Below are positions 26,884 through 34,650 of a DNA stretch of 59,458 nt, piece after piece. Location: positions 1 to 59,458 of the forward strand of contig JAGBVG010000038.1 of the NCBI GenBank assembly GCA_017630455.1, written 5' to 3'. Numbering within the stretch: the first letter of the stretch is position 1; each line of letters starts with the position of its first letter. Source of the stretch: Alistipes sp. (GTDB lineage: Bacteria > Bacteroidota > Bacteroidia > Bacteroidales > Rikenellaceae). The notes beneath the pieces are model-generated. The model did not search any database. It saw nothing but the letters and a program-made list of their open reading frames with translations, and had not been told where the DNA came from. Made by a program: the position numbers and the translations under genes.

Positions 26884-28566
26884 ATGCTAATGCGATTTTT
26901 TAGACTAAGCACCCTGCTATGGCTACTTATAGCGATAGGATGCACAACAGATAGAGCGACTACCGAGTCGATACATCGTGCTGAACACATAGGCCTCGAC
27001 GCCCCCGACTCGGCTCTCCTCATTATGAGCTCTATCGACCCCAGTACGATTCGCACTAAACAGGATATGGCATACTACCGCCTTGTCTACAGCGAGACGC
27101 TATACTACAACTATGCGGAGGGAAACAACGACTCGCTAACCTCTCACCTGGCGCAACACTATATGGCAAGCAACAACCATAACGAGCGCTCGAGGGCGAT
27201 GTTTCAGCACGCTGTAGTGAAGAAAAATGGCGGTAACTTCGACGATGCAATGTGCTACTTCCTGGAGGCTGAAAAGTCACTGAAGGAGTACAAAAACGCA
27301 CGCCTCACGGCCCTCGTGCATCGCTATAAAGGTTATATATATGGTGCGGAGTATCTCTTCAACAACTCCCTTAGTGAGCACCTCGCAGCAAAGGAGTGTT
27401 TCGAGGCAGCAGAGTCGGAGTACAACATCGCCTATACCAATTACGACATCGGCAAGACATACCTCTGCTTGCAACAATATAGTAAAGCTGAGGAGCATCT
27501 CTATGAGGCGTTGCTATATGCCGAGGAAAACGCCATTGACAATCTCGCTGCCGAGGCTGTAAACTCGCTTCTCGACGTCTATACCTCAAAGATGCAGTAT
27601 GACCGCCTTGAGGAGTTCTTCGAGGAGTATGAGCCATATATCGCTCTCGACGAGATGGCATACTACCGCTATCGAGCAATCCGCAATGCCTATCGTGGAG
27701 ATAAGAAGCAGGCGATTGAGGATTTGAAGCAGGCCGAGAGGTTTGGTTGCGAGATGATACACATAGAGCACACGAGTTACATTGTATACGACATCTTAGG
27801 CGATGACAAACTTGCGCTACACTACCTCGAGGAGTGTATAAGACGACAAAACAACCAGATTATAGTATCTCTCGGCGCACCTATATTAAATATGCAGGTT
27901 GAGTTGGGAATACAGGAGCGTATAGAGTTAGAGCTACGCAGTAAGTATGAGAAGCTTGTCCTAATATTCATAATAATACTTGTAATTATCGCCCTGTCGT
28001 GCTTCACATACATAAAACTGATTCGCAAGAAGGCTGAGGTCGAACTCCTCCAAAACCAAGTGGAGAGCTTCGTCAACGACCTTGAGACGCAAGCTAAGAG
28101 GGTAAAATCACTAACTGCGATTGCCAATGACAAGGAGCAGAGGCTATCGGCTATGCGCAAGTGCATCAACGAACTGATTAGCCGCGAACTGGGCCGAATC
28201 AGCGACCTTCTGGATGCCTACTACAGCGACTTGACAAAGTCCGTGAAACATAACCAGGTGATTGCCGAATTGGACAACTACATCAAGGAGTTTGCCAGCA
28301 GCCCAAAGGGATATATCGCCGTGGAGCACTTTGTAAACGAATATCTCGCTGATATTATGACAAAGCTACGTTCGGAGATTCCGACGCTCAAGGAGGAGGA
28401 GTATAGACTGCTATGCCTCATATATGCCGACTTCTCATCGAATGCAATATGTATGTTTATGAGCTACGATAAAAACAAACTATATAAGCACAAAAGCAAA
28501 CTAAAGGCCATAATAGCGGCAAGTGATGCACCGAGCAGGGCACAATTAATCGAAAATCTACGATAG
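26884..28566 (+). CDS. TPR lipoprotein-anchored regulator with membrane segment and HTH-like C terminus
   Basis: 560 residues. N terminus MLMRFFRLSTLLWLLIAIGC is lipobox-like (Cys20), followed by periplasmic tetratricopeptide-type helical repeats (about 30-330; for example AYTNYDIGKTYLCLQQYSKAEEHLYEALLYAEE). A membrane segment (LVLIFIIILVIIALSCFTYI, ~360-380) leads to a cytoplasmic coiled coil. The C-terminal region EEEYRLLCLIYADFSSNAICMFMSYDKNKLYKHKSKLKAII has the spacing of a LuxR-type helix-turn-helix (REyxvLxLixxGxSxxxIAxxLxxSxxTVxxHxxxI) but is diverged. This layout is common in Bacteroidales TPR-transmembrane regulators. I infer a membrane sensor; its flanking direct repeats and the next lipoprotein gene are candidate targets. 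Confidence 0.75.
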   Translation: MLMRFFRLSTLLWLLIAIGCTTDRATTESIHRAEHIGLDAPDSALLIMSSIDPSTIRTKQDMAYYRLVYSETLYYNYAEGNNDSLTSHLAQHYMASNNHNERSRAMFQHAVVKKNGGNFDDAMCYFLEAEKSLKEYKNARLTALVHRYKGYIYGAEYLFNNSLSEHLAAKECFEAAESEYNIAYTNYDIGKTYLCLQQYSKAEEHLYEALLYAEENAIDNLAAEAVNSLLDVYTSKMQYDRLEEFFEEYEPYIALDEMAYYRYRAIRNAYRGDKKQAIEDLKQAERFGCEMIHIEHTSYIVYDILGDDKLALHYLEECIRRQNNQIIVSLGAPILNMQVELGIQERIELELRSKYEKLVLIFIIILVIIALSCFTYIKLIRKKAEVELLQNQVESFVNDLETQAKRVKSLTAIANDKEQRLSAMRKCINELISRELGRISDLLDAYYSDLTKSVKHNQVIAELDNYIKEFASSPKGYIAVEHFVNEYLADIMTKLRSEIPTLKEEEYRLLCLIYADFSSNAICMFMSYDKNKLYKHKSKLKAIIAASDAPSRAQLIENLR

Positions 28567-28570
28567 CGCA

Positions 28571-28640
28571 CTGATTATCTGATAGTTACAAAATATTATT
28601 CCCGAGCATATTTATAACCACCTGATATTCAACAACTTAA
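28571..28640. repeat. Right copy of the imperfect direct repeat flanking the TPR regulator
   Basis: Partner of 26661-26730. It begins 5 bases after the stop codon and runs into the terminator stem. Confidence 0.65.
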
Positions 28641-28679
28641 AGTGGAGGTAAAATTACGACATCTACCTCCACTTTATTT
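28639..28679 (+). terminator. Terminator after the TPR regulator
   Basis: Perfect 12-pair stem AAAGTGGAGGTA (28639-28650) / TACCTCCACTTT (28664-28675), then ATTTC. Confidence 0.85.
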
Positions 28680-28732
28680 CATTGAATACCAACACATTAG
28701 CCCTCCTCCACAGCATATTATATAGGGAATAT

Positions 28733-28767
28733 TTTGCTGAGAACACAGCACTTCTGAACTACCTTTG
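28733..28767 (+). promoter_or_regulatory. Putative promoter of the 28810 lipoprotein
   Basis: TTTG (28733-28736), 23 bases, TACCTTTG (28760-28767). The spacer is longer than usual. Confidence 0.5.
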
Positions 28768-28809
28768 TAGTAGGAAAATAGTTCCATAAAACCCTAAACA
28801 ACTACTACT

Positions 28810-29592
28810 ATGAAAAGAATGTTACTATTAATGCTCACGCTTGCCGTTGTGGGCATAGCATCGTGCGAGAAGGAGATGCCACCTCAGAAACCCGAGAACG
28901 AGAAACCGCAGGAGGAGCCAAAGGAGGAGGGCAAGGAGATTGATATTGAGGCCGCGAAGTTCGTAGGAATGTGGACACGCACCTGGAAGGCAGAAGAGGA
29001 TGTGCAGGTGGGAAGCGCCAAGGCTATATACGTCTGGCGATTCTACAAAGATTACACAGGTTACCTCACCATAGACACCTACGACAAGGAGGAGCACATC
29101 GTAGGATTTACAAGAACACAATTTACCTACAAAGTGGAGAACAGTAAACTCTACATCCTCTATCCAAATGATACGAAGCCTATTGAGTGGGACTACACCT
29201 TTGAGGGAGATAGCCTGCGTATGAGCTCAGAGATGGATGAGATGGGCATAGAGTATGTGTTCCACAAAGGCGTGGATGCAGACGACTCATTAGTGGGAGA
29301 GTGGAAACAGACGATGACGATAAACGGCAGACGTGTGGACAAGCGTCTTGACTTTTACACCCCTACCGACGCCCGAGCAAATGAGGTGCGATACAACGAA
29401 AATGGCGATAAGGTCGAGGAGGTTACACATCCAAGAGAGTACAAATATACCTTCGACAACAGCAACCTCTATTTAATGGACATCTCAACGGAGGCGACCA
29501 CAGAGTACACCTACCGCATTAGCGGCAACACCCTATACCTCAAAGCCGCGAATGGGGATGCAGAGGTGACATATACCAAGTTTGGTAATTAA
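28810..29592 (+). CDS. Lipoprotein with two lipocalin-like modules
   Basis: 260 residues. Signal peptide MKRMLLLMLTLAVVGIASC with Cys19, then a Pro/Glu/Lys-rich linker. Two similar halves follow: FVGMWTRTWKAEED...YVWRFYKDYTGYLTI...LYILYPND (about 55-150), and LVGEWKQTMTINGRRVDKRLDFY...NLYLMDISTEATTEYTYRISGNTLYLKAANGDAEVTYTKF (160-260). The pattern LxGxWxxT...F...G...Y...LxL is that of Bacteroidetes lipocalin-like small lipoproteins. No ligand can be assigned. It has its own promoter and terminator. Confidence 0.75.
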   Translation: MKRMLLLMLTLAVVGIASCEKEMPPQKPENEKPQEEPKEEGKEIDIEAAKFVGMWTRTWKAEEDVQVGSAKAIYVWRFYKDYTGYLTIDTYDKEEHIVGFTRTQFTYKVENSKLYILYPNDTKPIEWDYTFEGDSLRMSSEMDEMGIEYVFHKGVDADDSLVGEWKQTMTINGRRVDKRLDFYTPTDARANEVRYNENGDKVEEVTHPREYKYTFDNSNLYLMDISTEATTEYTYRISGNTLYLKAANGDAEVTYTKFGN

Positions 29593-29612
29593 ACTTTTTC
29601 TGCGCTCACACA

Positions 29613-29642
29613 ATATAACGCTCCAACGGGGCGTTATTTTTG
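29613..29642 (+). terminator. Terminator after the lipocalin-like lipoprotein
   Basis: ATAACGC (29615-29621) / GCGTTAT (29631-29637), then TTTTG. Confidence 0.85.
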
Positions 29643-29710
29643 TGTAATAACCATAAAAACCGATTGCCTATAGAGAGACGTTGACGCAGAAGGATTATAA
29701 ATTTTTGAGT

Positions 29711-31177
29711 ATGAAAAAGCGAATATTTAATGTGTTGGCTATTGTCGCAGTGTCGGCAATAACCACCTCTGCGACAATCTTTTTTACATCTTCATTCAAG
29801 GCACACGACACCGCTTCGATCTGCGACCAACCATTCATCGAAAACCCCACAACGGATGCACACTTTGCCGCCTCGGTGGTCTCAAGCGACTACCCCGACC
29901 TTACATACGCGGCGGAGAATGCGGTAAAGGCTGTGGTCAACATCGAGGCTACGCTTACGGTGGCAAATCGCTCTATGCCCCGCGACCCCTTCTTCGAGTT
30001 CTTTGGCTACCCACAAGGTTATGGCGAGCGTGAGGCACGCGCCGGAGGTTCGGGAGTTATAATCTCGGAGGATGGCTACATCGTGACCAACAACCACGTG
30101 ATCGAGAATGCCACGAAGCTCCGCGTGAAGCTCTACGATGGCCGTGCATTCGATGCAAAGATCATAGGCTCTGACCCATCGACCGACGTAGCACTTATAA
30201 AGATCGAGGCCTCGGAGCTGCCTACCCTACCATTTGGATCGTCGGATGATCTGCGCCTCGGAGAGTGGGTTTTAGCAATCGGCTACCCAATGGATCTGCA
30301 GTCTACAATCACCGCGGGCATCGTATCGGCGAAGGCGCGAAGCCTCGGCGCACTAAACAGCCAACGCAGCATAGAGTCGTTCATACAGACCGACGCGGCT
30401 GTAAACCCTGGTAACTCGGGTGGCGCGCTGGTGAACACACGCGGCGAGTTAGTGGGCATAAACACCATAATCAAGACCTTGACAGGCAGCTACGTGGGTT
30501 ACTCCTTCGCCGTTCCCGAGACCATAGTGCGAAAGGTTGTTGTTGATCTCAAGGAGTCGGGCGTTGTGCAGCGCGCCGTACTCGGCATATCGTTCCGAGC
30601 TATAGATCAGCAGTTTATAGATGAACTTGGAGAGACCACAGGTATTAGTGAGATTGGCGGCATATATGTAGCCTCGGTAGTGGAGAATGGCGCAGCCTCG
30701 GAGGCAGGAATCCGCAAGGGCGATATCATAACAGCATTGGATGGCGTTGCGACAAATGATGCCGCTACGTTTGTGGAGCAGATAGGCAAGCGTCGTCCTG
30801 GAGACAAGATTAACATTGAGCTTCGCCGCGGGGATAAGGAGATGACGGTTACGGCAACGCTACAGAACAAGGCTGGCGAGACCACGCTCCTTGCCAAGGA
30901 GAGCATTGATGCGCTGAAGGAGCTGGGTGCGAAGTTCCGCAACGCTCCGACATCGCTCTGCCGCGAGTTGGATATCAAGGGCGGTATTCAGGTTACGGCT
31001 ATCGAGCGCGGCGGACTGATGGAGCGCTGCCGCGTCCACGAGGGCTACGTCATCACCCACATCAACGACCGCGAGGTGACAAGCACCAATGACCTCGACC
31101 GCATCACCGAGAAGATAACCTCGATCGACGGCATCTACCCCAACGGCCGCACCTCGAGCTACACGATAATACAGTAG
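29711..31177 (+). CDS. degP: DegP/HtrA-family periplasmic serine protease
   Basis: 488 residues. Signal anchor MKKRIFNVLAIVAVSAITTSATIFF, then an S1C trypsin-like domain with His in VTNNHVIEN, Asp in STDVALIKIEA and Ser in VNPGNSGGALVN. Two PDZ domains follow (about 290-390, GIYVASVVENGAASEAGIRKGDIITAL; and 410-488, GGIQVTAIERGGLMERCRVHEGYVITHI). It degrades or refolds damaged envelope proteins. Ten extra in-frame codons upstream exist, but MKKRIF is a proper signal start. No clear housekeeping -7 box is seen in front, so an envelope-stress sigma factor is possible (inference). It lies back-to-back with the signalling island at a shared terminator. Confidence 0.93.
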   Translation: MKKRIFNVLAIVAVSAITTSATIFFTSSFKAHDTASICDQPFIENPTTDAHFAASVVSSDYPDLTYAAENAVKAVVNIEATLTVANRSMPRDPFFEFFGYPQGYGEREARAGGSGVIISEDGYIVTNNHVIENATKLRVKLYDGRAFDAKIIGSDPSTDVALIKIEASELPTLPFGSSDDLRLGEWVLAIGYPMDLQSTITAGIVSAKARSLGALNSQRSIESFIQTDAAVNPGNSGGALVNTRGELVGINTIIKTLTGSYVGYSFAVPETIVRKVVVDLKESGVVQRAVLGISFRAIDQQFIDELGETTGISEIGGIYVASVVENGAASEAGIRKGDIITALDGVATNDAATFVEQIGKRRPGDKINIELRRGDKEMTVTATLQNKAGETTLLAKESIDALKELGAKFRNAPTSLCRELDIKGGIQVTAIERGGLMERCRVHEGYVITHINDREVTSTNDLDRITEKITSIDGIYPNGRTSSYTIIQ

Positions 31178-31188
31178 CTATGGCACAA

Positions 31189-31226
31189 GAAAATCCCTGT
31201 AACACTATCGGTTACAGGGATTTTTC
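31189..31226. terminator. Bidirectional terminator between degP and the signalling operon
   Basis: AAATCCCTGTAAC (31191-31203) / GTTACAGGGATTT (31211-31223), 7-base loop, T run on the plus strand and a weaker one on the minus strand. It marks the left edge of the island. Confidence 0.9.
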
Positions 31227-31265
31227 ATCATCTCGGGCTGAACCGCCCAAAGGAGACTCAATGGG

Positions 31266-32216
31266 CTACTCTTGGGTCTTAGCCTTGATAGTCACCGCTA
31301 TCTTAATCTCCTTGCCACAAGCAGCCTTAACCACAATAGTCGCCTCGCTGTCCTTCGAGAAGTCGCCATTTTCCAAATCTAATGCTACGTTAAATGTACC
31401 AGCATCAGCATCTTTATCACTTATTATCAGCAACTTATCCTTGGAATTCTTATCAGTCACACTCCAATCCTCAGAACAAGTGACTGTAACAGTCTGTGTC
31501 TGCGGATCATTGGCATCAAACTCCAACTTCTCAACGCTTACTTCAAACACGTGATGTGCCTGCGAAAACGTATACTCTCGCGAGTACCTCTTTCGGAATT
31601 CGGCATTATCAGTATTTGGCACTATACGTAACGTATCAATTCGCTCAGCATCAGAGTGGTTTTGGTTTTTAGGCCTAATATCAAACTTATGCTCCCCATC
31701 CGAATAAGCAACATTAAACTCACCTCCAGAGTTCAACTCCCAATCAAACTTGAAATTGGCATCATAATCAATAGCGCGCGACGACGTGTCGTTGAAATCC
31801 CAAGAAAAAGCCTCGCCATCTGCAGGATTGGAATTCATAACCACAGCCTCCTGTGTTATATTAATCTCCCTTATGTCAACGCCATTCTCATCGGAGAACT
31901 TCACCGTAAACTTACGCTCCTCGCTACCACTTCCGTCTGCATTTCCCGTTAAATTTGGCCCGATATTAACAGTGTATGTCGTAACGTTGTTATCCTTTTC
32001 ACGAACGATGGTGACATCGTTATCTGGCTCGGTATATTGCAGCTCACTCTCCGATCTCACATAAAATTCGACTAAAGAGTCTATTGGCGACAATACAAAC
32101 TCGGTGGCTGAAAAAATAGGGCCTCCTTGGTTTCTATTATCGGCAGGCTCCTCGGGAGTGCAAGAGTATATCATTGCAGCTATGGCTGCTAATGGTAATA
32201 AGTAATATCTTTTCAT
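31266..32216 (-). CDS. Lipoprotein, last gene of the signalling operon
   Basis: 316 residues. Lipoprotein signal MKRYYLLPLAAIAAMIYSC (Cys19). The mature part is beta-rich: YTEPDNDVTIVREKDNNVTTYTVNIGP, and a C-terminal block VEKLEFDANDPQTQTVTVTCSEDWSVTDKN...AGTFNVALDLENGDFSKDSEATIVVKA. This last block has the shape of the BACON domain (a Bacteroidetes beta-sandwich often involved in carbohydrate or mucin contact). Start 32216 is chosen over the ATG at 32231 because it gives a clean lipoprotein signal and lies 4 bases after the permease stop. As the operon's lipoprotein it may be cargo or a partner of the ABC complex (inference). Confidence 0.8.
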   Translation of the reverse strand: MKRYYLLPLAAIAAMIYSCTPEEPADNRNQGGPIFSATEFVLSPIDSLVEFYVRSESELQYTEPDNDVTIVREKDNNVTTYTVNIGPNLTGNADGSGSEERKFTVKFSDENGVDIREINITQEAVVMNSNPADGEAFSWDFNDTSSRAIDYDANFKFDWELNSGGEFNVAYSDGEHKFDIRPKNQNHSDAERIDTLRIVPNTDNAEFRKRYSREYTFSQAHHVFEVSVEKLEFDANDPQTQTVTVTCSEDWSVTDKNSKDKLLIISDKDADAGTFNVALDLENGDFSKDSEATIVVKAACGKEIKIAVTIKAKTQE

Positions 32217-32220
32217 AATC

Positions 32221-33780
32221 TTATCTATCATAAATCAAGTTACCTGGAGTGACCGAAAGCAGTCGCTTCATAACCATATATACAGTCATAATAGAGCTGA
32301 AAAGGATAACGACAATAGCCATCCAAGTCATACTGCTATTGAGCGTGAGGTAGTCAAACTTTCCATCCTTCATTACTCCACAAATAGGGAGGATAATCTC
32401 GGCGGCATAGGATACAAAGAGCGATATGAGAATCGAAATCATAATAATGCCGAACATAATAAGCAGATAGACACCAACAAGTTGCGAGTTGCTGATTCCA
32501 AACGCCTTGAACGTTCCTAAGTTTCTCTTCACCTTCTGGAAGTATGACTGGAAGAGGTTGACAATAAAGAGGATGATACAGATGATAGAGAAGCTAACGA
32601 TTGCCCACGAAAGGATATTAGCCATAACCGACACGGCATTAAAATTCTCCTTCGCATTGACGTGCTCCATCTCGATCTCATACTTCTCATTACGGATAAA
32701 CTCCTCAAACTCGCGAATCTTCGACAGGTTGTTGAACTGCACGGAGATAATCTCATTACCCGGAGGCAGCTTACTATCAACAAAATTCATATTATACACG
32801 CGAGTAACACCCCTATCACCATACTTCTCCATTACCTTTGCGTGGAGTGCTGCGACTGCCATAGGATCAATCTCAGCGCCATACTCGCCACTGATATCGA
32901 CATAATTACCCGGTCTCCAAGTAGCAATCTGTGGCAGGTAGGAATTCTGAATATAGCAAGGCTCGCCATACATCGCCTCCAAATCCCTCTTAAACTCCTC
33001 GATATCAATCGTACTTGGCACAAAATAATAGGCCGACGTAGCATACTCGGGACGATTCATACGAAACGTACCCTGCACACCATTGTGTATCTGCGCAATG
33101 AAATACTTTGTCGTAACCATATTGGTATTACCTGGGAGTCGCTTAACAACAGCCAAGACTGGAATAGGGCAACGAACATAGTTTTTCGTGATAAACTTCT
33201 GACCCAACGTATCGGCACCTGGACTTGGCGACAACATATCGATAAATGCAGGGGCTTCGGTATATCCCAATTTCTTAAGGACCTCCTCCTTGATGATTAC
33301 ACCCACCTGTGTATCAGCGATTTTATCGAGCGATATAGCAGCTCCGTCGACAACATTATCCTTGGCAAGGATAACATCCATAATAGGATTTTGGGCTACA
33401 CGACCAAAACACTTACAAGATAAATACTGGATATAAGAGTCCTCCTTACCTACGAAATTTATATTCTCATAGGTGTCGACATTACAATCGGCATAGTTAT
33501 ATTTTTCTTTTTTCTCCGAATCTACAAGTCCAGAGACAAAATCATCGCTTCTAACCTCCGCATCGCGTGCAGGTCTAATCTCCACCCAATTAATAAACGG
33601 ATCGTTCATCTTCTCCGACAAGTAGTTGATACTTGCGTTACTAAACGATATGGCAAGAAGCGTAAGAGTTAGAACGGCCGTAAGAAGCCAAAGACTTGAG
33701 AAATTCTTTCCCAACACGACTCGTCCCTCTCTTTTAACAAAAAGTCTGAAATAGTCTCGAGACACTACATTATTCTTCAT
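32221..33780 (-). CDS. FtsX/MacB-type ABC permease
   Basis: 519 residues. Four membrane segments: one near residue 28-48, a large periplasmic domain (about 50-385), then three grouped at ~391-412, ~436-460 and ~484-503. The motif FQKVKRNLGTFKAFGISNSQLVGVYLL (coupling helix, as in MacB/LolC/FtsX) sits between segments two and three. This is the type VII ABC mechanotransmission fold, where ATP hydrolysis moves a periplasmic domain rather than carrying a substrate through the membrane. Its ATPase is the adjacent gene (3-base gap). In this operon it could drive the exported VWA protein, the lipoprotein or the barrel (inference). Confidence 0.88.
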   Translation of the reverse strand: MKNNVVSRDYFRLFVKREGRVVLGKNFSSLWLLTAVLTLTLLAISFSNASINYLSEKMNDPFINWVEIRPARDAEVRSDDFVSGLVDSEKKEKYNYADCNVDTYENINFVGKEDSYIQYLSCKCFGRVAQNPIMDVILAKDNVVDGAAISLDKIADTQVGVIIKEEVLKKLGYTEAPAFIDMLSPSPGADTLGQKFITKNYVRCPIPVLAVVKRLPGNTNMVTTKYFIAQIHNGVQGTFRMNRPEYATSAYYFVPSTIDIEEFKRDLEAMYGEPCYIQNSYLPQIATWRPGNYVDISGEYGAEIDPMAVAALHAKVMEKYGDRGVTRVYNMNFVDSKLPPGNEIISVQFNNLSKIREFEEFIRNEKYEIEMEHVNAKENFNAVSVMANILSWAIVSFSIICIILFIVNLFQSYFQKVKRNLGTFKAFGISNSQLVGVYLLIMFGIIMISILISLFVSYAAEIILPICGVMKDGKFDYLTLNSSMTWMAIVVILFSSIMTVYMVMKRLLSVTPGNLIYDR

Positions 33781-33783
33781 ACT

Positions 33784-34650
33784 CTAATTCTGTTTTAAGA
33801 ATGTTTCGAACTCCTCGGCCGTATATCTCTGCTCGCCGTTTGTCCAGCTCTCGCCATTGCTGAAATAGAGACACGATTTGTCGATGAAGCCATAATATGT
33901 CACCTCATCATCGTTCTCTCGCTTGACATTCTCTCTCTTGGCAATCTTGATTACCAAATCGGCAAACGTCACTGCCAGGTGCATATCGTGGGATACAATG
34001 ATAGCCGAGCTTCCTGGTAACTCCTGCAATTTATTCGACAGGAGCTGCATAGCCTTAGCCGCATTGTCGCCATCGAGATTTCCTGTAGGCTCATCGCCAA
34101 AAAGCACCGTAAAATCAGGGATGATGGCGCGGGCAAAGGCCAAACGCTGCTGCTGACCTCCCGATAGCTCTGTTGTCATTCGCGACTTGCTTATATGCCC
34201 CAGATCGAGAAACTCCAAAATCTTGCTGGCCCTATTAAATGACGAATACTCGGTATATCCCTGCAGCATACGGGTGATGGATACATTCTCGTAAGCTGTG
34301 AAGTTTCTCATCAGATTGGTGCTCTGGAAGATGAAATTGAAGTGTTCGCGTCGGATTTCGGAGAGCTCAGCATCGCTGTTTCTTCGCCAAAGACTAAGAA
34401 CATCAATCGCCTTGCTATCCGAGCCATAGAATACAAATGATGTCTCCTTGTCGGGCACAATCGTATTATTCATCAATCCGAGCACCTCCAATATAGTACT
34501 CTTTCCGATTCCCGACTCGCCGACGATAAACACCTTCTTGCCGCGCGGAATTGCAAGTTCGTGGATTTTCAGCACTATCTTGGAGATGCCCTCACGATAG
34601 TGACTATCGTAAGAGCATCGCAGATTATTTATTTCGAATAGTTTTTCCAT
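33784..34650 (-). CDS. ABC transporter ATPase (MacB/LolD/FtsE type)
   Basis: 288 residues. Walker A GESGIGKST (44-52), Q-loop FIFQSTNLM (~106-114), signature ELSGGQQQRLAFARAI (161-176), Walker B VLFGDEPTGNLD (182-193) and H-loop IIVSHD (217-222): all catalytic elements intact. QSTNLMRNFTAYENV is typical of the MacB/LolD subfamily. A C-terminal extension of ~50 residues (YYGFIDKSCLYFSNGESWTNGEQRYTAEEFETFLKQ) is unusual and could be a protein-interaction tail. Its ATG shares one base with the stop of the VWA gene and it precedes the permease by 3 bases. Confidence 0.9.
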   Translation of the reverse strand: MEKLFEINNLRCSYDSHYREGISKIVLKIHELAIPRGKKVFIVGESGIGKSTILEVLGLMNNTIVPDKETSFVFYGSDSKAIDVLSLWRRNSDAELSEIRREHFNFIFQSTNLMRNFTAYENVSITRMLQGYTEYSSFNRASKILEFLDLGHISKSRMTTELSGGQQQRLAFARAIIPDFTVLFGDEPTGNLDGDNAAKAMQLLSNKLQELPGSSAIIVSHDMHLAVTFADLVIKIAKRENVKRENDDEVTYYGFIDKSCLYFSNGESWTNGEQRYTAEEFETFLKQN

